This document shows, piece after piece, positions 25,010 through 36,345 of a stretch of DNA of 64,000 nt. The DNA is from Toxonevra muliebris (taxonomy: Eukaryota > Arthropoda > Insecta > Diptera > Pallopteridae), in contig OY829326.1 of NCBI GenBank assembly GCA_963691655.1, forward strand, positions 149,872,998 to 149,936,997. Direction: 5' to 3'. Below the pieces are notes generated by a model. The model saw nothing but the letters and a program-made list of their open reading frames with translations, made no database searches and was not told the origin of the DNA. Positions within the stretch are counted from its first letter, which is position 1, and the number at the start of each line of letters is the position of its first letter. Position numbers and translations under genes: made by a program.

Positions 25010-25560
25010 AGCCGTTACTTTAAATTCAGCGCCATTAAAAAATTCACAGAAAAGGTTCGCAAAGTTCGTACCGCATTTGGTCGTTATGAGGCGCCTGTTT
25101 GGTCAACAATCGTGAGTTTAATCAACAAATTCGAACGTCTCGGGTAATTTAGTTATGTGATGATATCAAAAACCTCTTCATCTAAAACGAATGACAGTTT
25201 GTGCAGTTTTTGGGTAAGTGGCGTCATTGGTCTGTATTTTTTTGGCCTGAAGTGGATGAACGAACGTTATTTTCATCCGAATAACGCTACATAACACATA
25301 ACGTCGCCTGAGAATTGATTTCGCGTATAGGTATACGAATTTGTACACACATACGCCAAATCAATTCTCAGGCGACGATAAGTCGTGAAACAATCATGTT
25401 TTAGGGATTTCAATTGGACGCCTAGATCATGTGATTTAATGCCATTTTGCCTTTTGGGGATAAGTTAAAGATAAAGTCTAAACAACTGTTTCAGCGACGA
25501 TTGAAGTGTTTAAAGACAATATCGAAACTGTTATACGCGATATAGAAAAAAAAAAAAAAA
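25010..25560 (+). pseudogene. Mariner (DD41D-like) transposase relic split by a MITE
   Basis: Plus-strand relic. It begins with a helix-turn-helix part (KVRTAFGRYEAPVWSTIV) at about 25,050-25,110, then lacks most of the middle by deletion. After a FWPEVDERTLF stretch comes the catalytic region. If the 76-bp MITE at 25,302 and one ATAA duplication are ignored, codons read A-T-stop-H-I-S-R-E-T-I-M across the join, matching ATCHTxRETI of the family. The preceding catalytic Asp is Asn. Further on are a PRSCDL block, then an IEVFKDNIETVIRDIE tail. Dead element. Confidence 0.7.
25302..25377. mobile_element. 76-bp palindromic MITE, copy 2
   Basis: Same length and ends as the copy at 5,518, with a diverged 24-nt centre. 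It is flanked by ATAA on both sides (25,298-25,301 and 25,378-25,381). It interrupts a mariner transposase relic, whose reading frame becomes collinear with the family once the MITE and one ATAA are removed. That independently supports both the element boundaries and a 4-bp target duplication. Confidence 0.92.
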
Positions 25561-26045
25561 TAGTCACCTGTAATAAAAGCTGAAATGGGTATTTGGAAGA
25601 TATTGTATTCTATTCATTATTGATCTTAGAGTTTATACTTAAATTACACTGTACATCAAATTCAAAATTATGGAATCTTAACCGTTATTCATTTGCATAG
25701 GTTAAAAGTATTCATATATAGTAACAAAACGCCTGGAGAATTTTGTAAAGTTAGCTCTAATTTTTATTTCGAAAGGAATCACCTTTTTGAGGGTTGATGG
25801 AGGGTTAATAAGTTCTAAAATATATGTTGCTCATAAAATTCTACTATGAGTCACTGAACAAAAAAAATCTGTAGACTTGGTTTTAATAATAATAATAAGC
25901 CAGAGCTTCGAAAATGTTTCAAATTTTAACCCCTGATACGCTATGAACAAACATGTTTTTAAAAGTGTTTTTTAAACTAAAAATATATTTTACATCGGAA
26001 ATTAACATTATATGTTGATATAAATTAAACATTTATATCTTCTAC

Positions 26046-26760
26046 CAGAGCTTTGGAGCAACCAAATTTTGGGGTTGCTCCGCTCCAGCTCCACTCCGAC
26101 CTCTTAAGTATAGCTGCGACTCCGCTCCGTGCTTCGCTCCGTGCTCCGCTCCGTGCTCCGCTCCGTGCTCCGCTCCGTGCTCCAACTATATATAATTTTC
26201 TCAATAAAAATCTTTTTTTTTATTTTAAATTCGTTTATGTGTATCGCTACCTTAATTTGCTAAAGCTCTAACATCCATTTTCCGAATTTTACAGGAAAAG
26301 CAAAAATTATTTTGGTATTTGGAGTACTGCTTCCAGAATTTGAAATTTGTGCTGAAGGAAGGGATCGTAAATTTTCGGTGTATATCTTCACTTTTCGGTA
26401 CAGATGAATAATTTCATTACTGCAATGGAAATGGCACAACTCAGTTCAAATCCCTTGCAATGTATTTGTAAATAATCAATAAATGTAACGAATTTATTTT
26501 AGTACTAATTCATTCCAATGGATTTGAACTCAGCATTGCCATTTGCATTGATTAATGGAGATGGTAATGGAAAAACTTCATTGCCTGTAATTGTAATAGT
26601 GTGCAAGTTTTCAAATATAATGCCAAGCAACAATGGTTGGAAAAATTATGAATCGGAGCAGCGGAGCGGGTAAATTTTCATTCCTCCAGCTCTAGCTCCG
26701 GTCAAAACAGTGTGCTCCACAGCTGCTTGCTCCAGCTCCGCGCTCCGCTCCATAGCCCTG
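26046..26760. mobile_element. hAT-4, non-autonomous, GGAGC-rich (715 bp)
   Basis: Ends CAGAGCTTTGGAGC and, reversed, CAGGGCTATGGAGC are flanked by TCTTCTAC (26,038-26,045) and TCTTCAAC (26,761-26,768), an 8-bp duplication with one change, so an older hAT insertion. Both subterminal zones are dense in GGAGC/GCTCC. The left one contains about five 12-bp tandem units GCTCCGCTCCGT (26,119-26,180). An inner inverted repeat of about 36 nt spans about 26,423-26,561. The open frame at 26,053 merely reads through the 12-bp repeat. Confidence 0.88.
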
Positions 26761-26768
26761 TCTTCAAC

Positions 26769-28960
26769 GGTATATTGACCCTTTAACTCCTTCCTAATGG
26801 GACTTCTTGCTTTTTCAACATAAATTACTATTTGAACGGGGCTTTTTCCCAAAATGTCGGTGCTTTGGTAAAATCTAAAGATTGAATAATCTGAAAAAAA
26901 TTCTGAAGGAAACTTTGGCCCGGTCAAGAATGTAATGTTAAAAATGTAAAATTGAAACCTGAGATAAATTTTAGGCTTTCATAAAGATTGTTAACCCAAT
27001 TTTTTGTAGAAATTAGAACTGCTTATTTTGAAAAATCTAATCATTTTATCTGCACATTGCAAATTATCAGTTTTTTCATTTAATTTTGGGATTAATTTTC
27101 TAAACTTAACTTAAGAAATATTTTGTTTATTTTTACTATGTTCTTTTTGTTGAGTGTTCTATATGATGTTGTCTAAGTACTAAAAAATACTTTCCTTCCA
27201 ACAATTTTTAATCTCAATCAATGCTCAATTCATCAGTATCTACTTCAGTCAAAGACTTTACAAAAACAATAAGAAAAACTCAATTTAAACTTGTTTTTGT
27301 TTGTATGTTGTTTCTTTTTGTCGTTGCTGTTGTTATGACCATGTCTGTTAAGTTGTCAGTACATTAAGCATATTGTACATTTTTTTACGAATATTTTTGC
27401 AGCCATAAACTTCACATGAATGAAAGGATGAAAGGAAGATTTCTTATATACGAATAGTCTGTGCTCCTTTACCAACTGGCAGTTGCGAGCATTGTTGAAG
27501 TTTTTGCGCGTTGCAATCATAAAAATTAAAAATGATTTTTCTTTGCTCTGCAACAAAAATAAAACGCAGCATTGGAGCTGATATATGAAGCTGTCTTTTT
27601 AATTGACAACTGGCGAATCATTGAAGTTTAAATAAAAATTTGTCAATTTAATTGAAATCTCTTTAAAAAAAAAAAGTCACAGCATTGAGAGTTGAGTTAA
27701 GTTGGCAGTGGCAAAGTTTTAAGTATACAATGTTTTAATGTTTATTTTAATGCGGATTTATGAAATAGTTTTACACTGGTACGCTTTTAATTTTATATTT
27801 GCCATATTTGGATTTCTGGCATATTTTCTGGTTAAGCTTCAACTTCATAAAAATTTTCTGTGCATATTTGTTTAATAAATATTTAATGGTCAATTAAAAT
27901 TCTTTTGTTGGAACTGAAAATTTTACTAAATTGAAAAGTGCAGTTCAACTATAAAATAAATAAAATTTAAGTTTTATTTAATTGAAACATTTTAGATTTT
28001 TGTTTATAGTCATAAACGATCAACTGATAAACAGATTTTGGGCAATCAAAGCAAAGATTTACAGCAATATAGTATAAGTCCAGGAGCAAACACTCTGAAC
28101 CTGAGACAGCAAAAATTTATTGAATTAGAAAAAAATTTAAATTTAAACTCCCTTACGTTAGTTTAAATTTAAAGCGCTAAAGAATAATGGAATTGGTTAT
28201 GGGTTTTTAAACTACTGTTGCGATACGATGTTCAACAAAACTGAGTTTAATTCAAATAAATATGTATAAAAATATTTTACACATAAATCATAAAGTTAAG
28301 AATATTCTCAATGACATATTGCCACATGCAGTTTCCATGTTGCATGTTGCCAACATATTAACACACGAGAGCACAGAAAATACTAACTGACATCAACAAC
28401 TCCAAAAATTCCAATAAATAAAATACGCTCAGAGGAAATGCAACTTAAGCTTAAGCTTATACTTCAGGTAAATTAACAACAACAAGATCAACGAAACGCC
28501 TGGCAATAAAATTATTTAGATTTCAAAGAAATATGTATGTATGTCTTAGCAAGAAAGTATTATTGCCTTACCACTCATCATCTACCATAATAATAGGTAA
28601 TTATGTTACCAGATTTTCAGGTGGATGATGACGCGTGAGCAAACACGCGCATACAGGACACATGGGCACACGCACCAAATATGAAGTACGCAGATTACAG
28701 AAGCTAATAAAAAACTGCATAAAAAATGCCAAAAATTTGAGAATTATTATATACAATGAAAAGAATATCAAATAAATAAATGATCTAACGACCGGCTAAA
28801 ACTTTTTAATGGGAATGTTTTTTTATCGCTGTCATAATGGAAGTTACAAGATCAATCTATTCTAATATGTATATGTAGGTACATTGCCATAATCAATTTC
28901 ATATATATATTGTTAATTAGGTTTCCCTATTTAAAACTAAATGCAGGGCTGACATCAAAA
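26769..28960. other. No gene or element recognised
   Basis: AT-rich. A short perfect-looking hairpin (ATTTAAATTTAAACT...AGTTTAAATTTAAA) lies at about 28,134-28,172. No coding family, splice-supported exon or terminal repeat was found. Confidence 0.45.
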
Positions 28961-29350
28961 TAATATTCGAATATTCCTTAACCAGAGAGCTGAGTTTAAG
29001 CTTGAAATCACAGAAAATTTAAATTTCCTTTATTTCAACCTATTTTCAAAGCCGAAATAAAAAATATTTCTGGAACGAAATCAGAAAAAAAAATTAATGG
29101 ATCTCCTTTACTTAGAACCTCCTTTACTTAGAACCTCAACTGAACTAAAATACAAACCAATTCAAGCTTCGTTTACTTTTCCCAAAGAAAATTATTGAAA
29201 ATATAATTCAGGAATAGGGAAAAACTCTAACGACAAAGTTCCACTGAAGTTTTGTGATCATGGTCAAGTTTTTGGTGTAGTAACCGCGCCATGGAAACTT
29301 ACACTGCACCATGCATTTCTCTGAATTTAATAGTTATCGATAATGCCACG

Positions 29351-29460
29351 CCGCGTGAAATTTCATCCATAAAATCGACAGCGTGCTACGACTCGCAACA
29401 ATTGAAATGCTCTAATTTCCCATTATATACGTTTATATAATATCAAAATGCTTACAATAA
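29351..29460 (+). promoter_or_regulatory. Promoter of peptide gene A1
   Basis: TATATAA at 29,434-29,440 lies about 80 nt before the ATG. Upstream, from 29,355, is a block GTGAAATTTCATC followed by TAAAATCGAC and GCTACGACTCGCA that recurs before A2, B1 and B2 and is probably a shared enhancer. Confidence 0.65.
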
Positions 29461-29518
29461 ATAGCAAAGTTGAAACGCTATTAGTATATAGTTATTCGAA
29501 TAAAGGCGTGAAAAAAAG

Positions 29519-29735
29519 ATGAACATTTTTAAAATAAATTTAATTCTATTATTATTAACTTTTACCACCCTTTTGCAATATTGTTGGGCGGCAAAAGAAA
29601 CTTTTGGTTCAGTCACTTCGAAACTAATAATACCCGTATGTATATACATATAAAACATATGTATAAAGTAAATAGTGTTTTACTCTTTTTTTATCCAAAT
29701 AGCATGGAATATTGAAAGGTGTATCTCGCGGTTGA
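29519..29735 (+). CDS. Secreted peptide A1 (two exons, 49 aa)
   Basis: Not a family I recognise. Model: exons 29,519-29,635 and 29,703-29,735, with a 67-nt GT...AG intron preceded by CCC|GTATGT and ended by a T-rich tract and AAATAG, phase 0. Residues 1-24 are a classic signal peptide (MNIFKINLILLLL core, ending QYCWA). The predicted mature part is about 25 residues, Lys/Arg-rich and without Cys, ending VSRG. The C-terminal Gly could serve as an amide donor. The donor position equals that of paralogues B1 and B2. Compared with A2, most changes are silent and the second exon is identical. An alternative frame in exon 2 (starting WNIERCISRL) is open in A2 but shifted by 1 nt in A1, so it is not preferred. 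Confidence 0.6.
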
Positions 29736-29959
29736 TCCCGTTTTTAAAATCGCATAGTAGATTTTCAAATTTGCAAGAGTTTCTAAAAGAGACACCGCTT
29801 TCAATTTAAGCGCCAACAAAGCTGGATAGTGAAACAATCAAATAACCATAAATACTTGAAATAATGATATACTTTAATTAATTCACTAAGCATCCACTTC
29901 ATACCATGTCAATGCTCCATGTACAACTCGGCACACAGTGGGTTTTGTGAATTCTATGA

Positions 29960-29975
29960 ATGCTTTATATAATAT
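29960..29975 (+). promoter_or_regulatory. TATA box of peptide gene C1
   Basis: TATATAATATTG at 29,966-29,977 sits 63 nt before the C1 start codon, in the same TATATAATAT context as genes A and B. The longer upstream block of A and B is not visible here. Confidence 0.55.
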
Positions 29976-30028
29976 TGTGATCAATTTCCATTGAGCCAAT
30001 TTTAATCCCATTTATCCACAATCACCCA

Positions 30029-30211
30029 ATGATTGTTACTAACATCCTCCTCTCGTTATTCTGTTTATTTGCTATGACTACCCACATATCCATTCTCAGA
30101 ATTTTGTGGGAGGTGCTACGCCCATTTGTCAAAAAAATCTGGGATAACCTGTATGATTTGTTCGATTTCTCTGTGGAGACGTTTACAAGTTTTGAAAGGC
30201 AATCGATGTAA
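30029..30211 (+). CDS. Secreted peptide C1 (single exon, 60 aa)
   Basis: Unrecognised small protein. An N-terminal hydrophobic segment (MIVTNILLSLFCLFAMTT) reads as a signal peptide. The remainder (LRILWEVLRPFVKKIWDNL, then an acidic-aromatic tail) can be drawn as an amphipathic helix. It lies between A1 and B1 on the same strand with its own TATA box, and no intron is needed. Copy C2 lacks 18 nt in frame (removing KKIWDN) yet stays open. That, with the promoter, is the main coding evidence; the remaining differences are mostly replacements, so it is either relaxed or under diversifying selection. Function unknown; an antimicrobial or reproductive peptide is only a guess. Confidence 0.55.
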   Translation: MIVTNILLSLFCLFAMTTHISILRILWEVLRPFVKKIWDNLYDLFDFSVETFTSFERQSM

Positions 30212-30746
30212 CAGTTTAGGTAGTATAGATACGGTGACCATATTTTTAAAATCAAAATTCAGAACAGAACAAAAAAAAAAAAGAATATAAATTAATTGCA
30301 CCCAATTTTCAATTTTTATTTATTTATTAAAAATTATTTGTACTTCTTTCAAATATTTTTTTAAAAACTTAAACAAACAAAAAAAAAATGTTCAAAATGA
30401 ACAATTAAGATAAAACAACAAAAGCTTAAAAAACAAATAAATTATCATAAAAATATAATTGCCAAATATATCAGCTCTAATTTGAATTGATTTTGATACT
30501 TTTCAGATTAATGATTTTCATTGACATAAATAATTTTTGATGTCTTATAATTTTTATTTGTTTGTTTAAATTATTTTAATTCATAGTCAAGATTTTGTAT
30601 GGAATACAATACAAATACAGAGCATTTGGTTTTGTTCAACAATTTAACTGATACAGAACTTAGTCATCAAATACAGTACTGTTCTGTATTATACAAATCG
30701 GATGGTCATAGATTTGCAACGGATAGGTATAGATTTGCACACCAGG

Positions 30747-30850
30747 CAGCACGAAATTTCACCTTTAAAATTAACGGAGCGCTACTAATCGCAGGTATTC
30801 AAATATATCAATTCCGCATTACACACGCGTATATAATATCAAAATTATTA
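30747..30850 (+). promoter_or_regulatory. Promoter of peptide gene B1
   Basis: TATATAA at 30,830-30,836, 79 nt before the ATG that follows. The upstream block ACGAAATTTCACC...TAAAATTAAC...GCGCTACTAATCGCA (from 30,751) matches the block in front of gene A in order and spacing. Confidence 0.65.
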
Positions 30851-30914
30851 CAATAACAACCCAAGTTAAAATTCAATAAGTATTCAGTTAAACGAATAAA
30901 GCCGTAAAAGAAAG

Positions 30915-31146
30915 ATGAATATTCTTAAAGTATATTTCAGTTTTTTATTCATTTTCATATCGCTGTTGCAATATTGTCACAGTGGTGAATTGGACGATGC
31001 TAAATATGTTTTTAAAAAATTATCCGGAGTACGTATGAAGAATATATATATATGTATATCATTTAATAATTATAAATCTTTCGCACAATGTCATTTTGTA
31101 CACTTTTTTAATCCAGGCTAACGTTTTTAAAAAATTACTTGGATAA
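30915..31146 (+). CDS. Secreted peptide B1 (two exons, 47 aa, shortened)
   Basis: Paralogue of A: same ATGAATATT start context (AAAGAAAGATGAA), same hydrophobic signal peptide ending LLQYCHS, same intron position. Model: exons 30,915-31,028 and 31,117-31,146, with an 88-nt intron (GGA|GTACGT ... TTTTTTAATCCAG), phase 0. The mature part has an acidic start (GELDDA) and then YVFKKLSG-ANVFKKLLG, a near-repeat of one short cationic motif, ending in Gly. Exon 2 is about 140 nt shorter than in B2, where it codes 57 residues. B1 is therefore either a deletion-truncated copy or a short amidated variant; I cannot tell which from sequence alone. Confidence 0.55.
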
Positions 31147-31510
31147 AATAAAAGGAAAATTTTGAGGTGAAACTGCTGATCACGCTGATCACTTATCAAC
31201 ATCAAAGGAATCAGGAATCGGTACCAATGAAATTTTATACGGACTAAATATATTATTTTCTTTTTAAATTTTGATAATTGGATAAATGTAAATTAGAAGA
31301 AGAAATTCGCTTTCAAATTGAAAACAAAGTATACTAAATTTGGATTAGTATATGTAATTAAAAATTGAAGATATAAATGTTTGAAATTCATGATTAAATT
31401 TCGATAGCTAAAATATGAAATAAATACTTTTGATTCAATTTTCTGTAGACATCTGCTAAATACCTCGTCTATTGTTGTTTTTCTCTTGTTGACTCTTTCA
31501 AAATCAAAAT

Positions 31511-31591
31511 CAGCTGGTTATTTTAAATGACGAACGTGAATTGGCAGCACAGACAACCGCTGAAGTGTTTGATTACTGCAGTTACCAGTGA
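31511..31591 (+). pseudogene. Conserved 26-codon tail segment, block 1
   Basis: An open stretch reading LNDERELAAQTTAEVFDYC, ending in TGA at 31,589-31,591, follows an AAATCAG that could be a splice acceptor. Its counterpart at 41,111-41,188 differs by a few codons, with the frame and stop preserved. In block 2 more coding-like sequence precedes it; in block 1 that part is absent, so this is probably the orphaned last exon of a fourth gene. Confidence 0.35.
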
Positions 31592-32079
31592 GCATTTAAG
31601 GGTTCAGTTTTTTCACGTGGACTTGAAGTACAGACTAAAGTGAGAGAAGAGTTCAGGCATGAAATTAGGAAAATATACTTAAGTTTGTCAATACTTAGAA
31701 CTGATATCAGAAACAAGTTGAAATCTCTTTCACTTAGGCTTTCAATAATTCAATAATGTTTCAATAATAAGTTTTTGATTGAATTCTGACGATGTATTCT
31801 TCTTCATTTATGGTACAACAAGCAATAATTCAGATTTCCATTTTTTTTATTTTTTATTTAATGTCCTTTGTATTACGAATGATCTACATATTAATTAAGT
31901 TAAAATTTAAATCTCTGATGGACCATTGCCAGAAATTATACCTTAAACTAATTGTGCCGTGAAAGATCATAACAAATTTTGTTCGTATTCTTAACTTTTG
32001 AAATTACCCTTTTCAGATATCGTTTACAAGTTTTTTAGCCGAAACTTGGTGAAATTACCAATATAGTGTAAGAAGCTTG

Positions 32080-32725
32080 AAATCACAGAAAATTTCAATT
32101 TCCTTATTTAAACTGATTTTCAAAGCCGAAATATAAAATATTTCTGGGACGAAATCAAAAAAAAAATTAATAAATCAAACTGAACAAATATGTACATATG
32201 TAGTCATGATAGCCTGCAATGGCAACAACAACAGCAATAACAATATATGAAGTCGTTGAGATTGGCATTGAAATACCCCAATGTCATTATATTGTTGTTA
32301 TATCTAAAATCGCTGTTATTAGCACAATTTAGAATATATGCATATGTTGTTGTTGCTTATGCTTTTGCATGCTATCGTGAGAACTTCCGTTTTATTAGTT
32401 TGTTATAATATTATTAGTTAGCATTAATTTAGTATTTAAACACATCTCAAGGTGTAATCATTGACTTGAATAGCGTTTTTACTACTGCTTCTTCGGAGTT
32501 GTTCTGGTTAAAGTGCTAGAGCAACCAATTCCTTTTTCTTGTAAAAGGAATACAAGCAGTCAAACCAGGCTGTTTCGACACAAACCTTACTTAAAACCTC
32601 AGCTGAACTAAAATAAAAATTAATTTAAGCCTCGCTTACTTTTCCCAAAACATTAGATTGAAATAAGAAAATAATTAAAAATATAATTCAAGCCTTCTTT
32701 ACTTATATTTGAATTCTAAAAACTG
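32080..32725. repeat. Scattered units of a degenerate CTGAATT/CTTCACTTAG repeat
   Basis: Segments at 32,080-32,170 and 32,575-32,720 repeat, with changes, the 28,970-29,210 sequence upstream of block 1 (AAGCTTGAAATCACAGAAAATTT..., CCTCAGCTGAACTAAAAT...). Similar units recur at 31,610-31,760, 34,010-34,430, 35,480-35,680 and 41,190-41,360, and as a long field at 46.1-47.4 kb. Confidence 0.5.
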
Positions 32726-34002
32726 CACCCAGAGAAATACTTACTTGGTTCGAAGAAAAACGGCTATAAAATTGAGGAAAAATGGGAATGATTTGGCGCC
32801 ATAGAAGCGGTTTCCTCATTTAGATATATAAAATTTCTTTGAGTTGAGGAAATATTTTTCAAATATGAGAAATTGTATAAAATTTAGGTAAAATTTTCCT
32901 CAGTTTGAGGAATAATTTTCCATAGATTAAAGTCAATTTACTTTTTGGAAAAGAAATCCTCAATTTATGGAATATTTTCTACAATGTTGTTTTAATTAAA
33001 AGGCATAGAAATCATGTTTTTTTTACTTTTTTTCATTTATTATTTTATTTTTAATAATAATTAAGGTTTACATTCATATGTATTTTTACAAACACTACAG
33101 GCGTCGTCGCCTTGAAATGATCAAAAGATCCATATGGCCACCAAAAAATTATAAATTGAACTTTATTGAAATTTATATCTTTTGAATATATTTTATTTTT
33201 TCACAATATATATATATTTTTTTTTTCAAAAATTATATCAACAGCCACAAACCAGTTCGCTTGAAATAGAGACGCCGACTTAAAAATTTAAAAGAAAAAC
33301 AAAGCGTACGCGATTATTTGCTAAGGCCAAAAGAGTAAAGCTAGTTTTTTGTATATACAAAAATTTTGTATGGAGAACATTTTAGGTATATTCGTCTCTT
33401 TCTTACATTTTCATTTTTTATGCAAAAATAGTATGCAAGTTTAATTACCTTATTTTATTCTAAATAAGGTAATTTGTTCTTTTATGGTATTTTGATACTT
33501 TTGTTTTGCAGCCAAATTGTGCTTGAATTTGTATATGCTGGTGCGACTAAATTTTGGAAAAAACAGGTTTATGGAAACGTCCATTGTTTCATGCGAATTT
33601 ATGTTAACAATAGACCAAGTAATTCATAAAAGCTCTTGAATTAAAATTTTATGTAGAGACCCGTTGCAAGAATTAAGTTTTAGAAAAAAATTATATTTGA
33701 AGATGCCCATTTACCACACCCATATTTTCTTGTGTTTTATTTTCTTTTTTATCTTACTTTTCTTTAATTTTAGTTTTAACAATTTCATTGAAACTTGGGA
33801 TTTGATTTCATTTGGTGGGCAGCTCCGCAATTAAATTTCCAAAAATGAAGAAAAAACTTACTTCAAATTAAACACCATGGTTGCATGAAAGGAGCACATT
33901 TTTCTTCATTTTGAGGAAAATATACATAAACGAGAGAAACTTTCGTGGATTTAAATTGAGGAAACTTTTTCTTTGTTCTAGAGATGGGTATTTTTCTGGG
34001 TG
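32726..34002. mobile_element. Unclassified inverted-repeat element with CACCCAGA ends (1,277 bp)
   Basis: Starts CACCCAGAGAAATAC and ends GTATTTTTCTGGGTG, a 15-nt inverted repeat with one mismatch. Inner sequence is rich in TTGAGGAAA/TTTCCTCAA words near both ends, like subterminal binding repeats. No coding domain. Flanking bases (AACTG at the left, TCATT at the right) do not form a clear duplication, so the superfamily is unknown. Confidence 0.6.
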
Positions 34003-34429
34003 TCATTACAGACAATATGTATGAAATAAATTCAGAAAAAAGTTCAATTCTGAAATTTAAAGAAGAATTTGGACATAAAATCAGCGAATAGTTCAAGCTT
34101 TTCTTCTTCACCTAGACCTTAACATGGGAGAGAAACCAAAAATGAAACATTTATGCTTGAAATAATTGACGCTTCCTTTATTTATAAGTAAATTTGAATT
34201 AAACATGAAAATGGTTCAGGTCAAAAATCAGTATCAAATCTCGTTCACTTGTAAATGAATTGCGGGCTATAATTATAATCAGAAAATAGTTTATGTTTAA
34301 AATCAGAAAAATTATGTGAGGCTCCTTTCGGATCTCCTTCATTTAGATCCACAATATAAACTGAAATCAAAAAAAATATTCAAACCTCGTTTGCCTTAAT
34401 TTAATTTTTAAACTGGAATTAAAAATTAT

Positions 34430-35460
34430 ACCAGTATTGTTTTGTACTGTTAGAGAGGTTTTTGTCGTTTTACCGCAAGCTGTAAGATCTATTGTACGTT
34501 CCTCTTCTATATCTGGTCCAATTTGCCTAGAGTATTGCGCCTGGATCTATAGATGCCAGTTCTGTGCTGGGCACTCATTACATACTCAGACATTTCATTC
34601 TTTTATGGAGCAGTGCTCCATACTGCGCTAAAATATGTTTTGATGATTTATCTTCCTCATTACAAAACCTACATATTGAGCTTTCCTCAACTCCTATTTT
34701 GCAAAGGTGTTCTCTGAGCCCGCAGTGCCCAGTCAGAATGTCAGCTAATATGCGCAAACTGTTTTTGTTGAGAACAATGCAGAATGCATATCTACTCTTA
34801 TTATAATTACATAGAAGCGCTTTGGATTGCTTTAGTCCCGGAAGATTAGTAAAGAGTTCTTTCCTCTAGTTCCTCTCTTCCTGCCTGAGTAATTCCTTGA
34901 TTACGCTATCTTCTATTCCACAAATGGGTTCAGGTCCCACGTAAGTGATCGCTGCCCCCTTTCTACCAAACTCGTCTGCTTGTTCATTACTCTAAATTCC
35001 TACGTATTCCTAATGTTATTGTCATTACCAAATTGATTGAGCTTGTCCAAACAATTCCACACCAGTTTAGAGGTTATCCGTCATGATAGCGAAATCTTTC
35101 CGCTTGTACTTCCCGTCCAGGTTGAATTGCACACATATATTGATTGCAAGAATTTCCGCTTGAAAGATGCTGGAATATTTCCCCATTATCTCAGAGTGTT
35201 TGACTCTTGACCCAAATACTCCTACCCCAGTTTCATTTCCAATTCATGACCCATCTGTATACCACTTAATTGTGTGTTTTTTGAATGTGTAGTTAGTTTC
35301 ACACCCTTCCATTAATTCTTACTACTAAGTTTTGCAACAAAGTGTTTCTCAAAACTATACTGTTTGTCCATTATATCCTGGGGACAGTCCAAGTTATAGT
35401 TGTCTTTCGCCGGGTTACCTCAGTTTTCAGGCCCTATAGATCTCACTGTTAACTTTTTAT
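34430..35460 (-). pseudogene. RNase H-bearing LINE, 3' part, decayed
   Basis: Minus-strand relic of a non-LTR element of the RNase H-carrying type (R1/LOA/I-like). From about 35,270 downward it reads KWYTDGS, TGVGVFGSRVKHSE, GKYSSIFQAEILAI (RNase H core with the first catalytic Asp and the Glu in QAEI). Then come NEQADEFGRKGA near 34,960 and the C-terminal LTGHCGLREHLCKIG and CRFCNEEDKSSKHI zinc-finger-like end at about 34,610-34,740. Several stops interrupt it. Confidence 0.75.
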
Positions 35461-36174
35461 CTCTTGTTGCTCTTACGAATTATACCAGTGCTGAAAATGG
35501 AAAATAGCTCAAATAACCTGAATTTATAACTATAAAGAAATCAGATAAGGTCTGACATTAAAATTTGGTTTCTTTCACGTGGGTTTGGATTGTCAATGAA
35601 TAACCAAAAAATAATCCAGATCTGAAACTAGAAAGTAATTTAGGTTTCACTTATGCACTGAGGACGGGAAGAGAAACCATTCATCCTGAACTAGGAAATA
35701 CGTTACTTAGCCCATTGAGGGATTAGAACGGGGTTTTTGTACACGAACACGAATGAACTAGAGCTTCAGCTTTATTCCAAGTCCGATTGGACCGAGTCTT
35801 TCCGATTCATGGAATATAAGTCGCTAAAACGTAGTAATCAAGCCATATCTAATCTGTGGTTACTTTAAAGTAGTGTGCAGTGTTAGCCATACCGTTATTA
35901 TTTACTGGGGGCTCTGGAATAGAATTATTATATTAGAGTAATGAAATATGAAGAAACTCTCAAATGATTCCGGTCTGACTGCTTGGATCTATTTAAATGT
36001 AGATTCAAAATCTTTGGCTACTGATTTCTTAGTGGAATAGGGAAAAACTCTCACTACAAAGTTCCACTGAAGTTTTGTGATCATGGTCAAGTTTTTGGTG
36101 TAGTAACCGCGCCATGGAAACTTACACTGCTCCATGCATTTCTCTGAATTTAATAGTTATCGATAATGCCACGC

Positions 36175-36280
36175 CGCGTGAAATTTCATCCATAAAATCG
36201 ACAACGTGCTACGGCTCGCAACAATTGAAATGCTCTAATTCCCCATTATATGTACACGTTTATATAATATCAAAATGCTT
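36175..36280 (+). promoter_or_regulatory. Promoter of peptide gene A2
   Basis: TATATAA at 36,261-36,267, 79 nt before the ATG; the GTGAAATTTCATC block starts at 36,179. It differs from the A1 promoter mainly by a small insertion (TGTACACG) just before the TATA box. Confidence 0.65.
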
Positions 36281-36345
36281 ACAATAAATAGCAAAGTTGA
36301 AACGCTATTAGTATTTAGTTATTCGAATAAAGGGGTGAAAAAAAG

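Larger units (their letters stand above)
29211..32073. repeat. Peptide-gene duplication, block 1
   Basis: This block and 36,034-41,694 are closely similar. Collinear identity begins at GGAATAGGGAAAAACTC and continues through genes A, C and B, a 26-codon conserved tail segment (31,511-31,591), and ends at ATATAGTGTAAGAA. Block 1 is compact; block 2 carries about 2.8 kb of later insertions between its B gene and the tail segment. The two copies differ by scattered substitutions and small indels, many of them in multiples of three within the genes. Confidence 0.9.

Noticed and set aside
26053..26271. 72-aa open frame with repeated LRAP units
   Set aside because: It is the translation of the 12-bp subterminal repeat of hAT-4.
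30599..30856. 85-aa open frame present in both blocks (also 37,394-37,651)
   Set aside because: It runs straight through the upstream block and TATA box of gene B, lacks a signal or domain, and its start is in AT-rich non-coding DNA. Its preservation follows from the duplication.
32726..34002. Assignment of the CACCCAGA element to hAT or piggyBac
   Set aside because: Flanks show neither an 8-bp duplication nor TTAA, so it is left unclassified.
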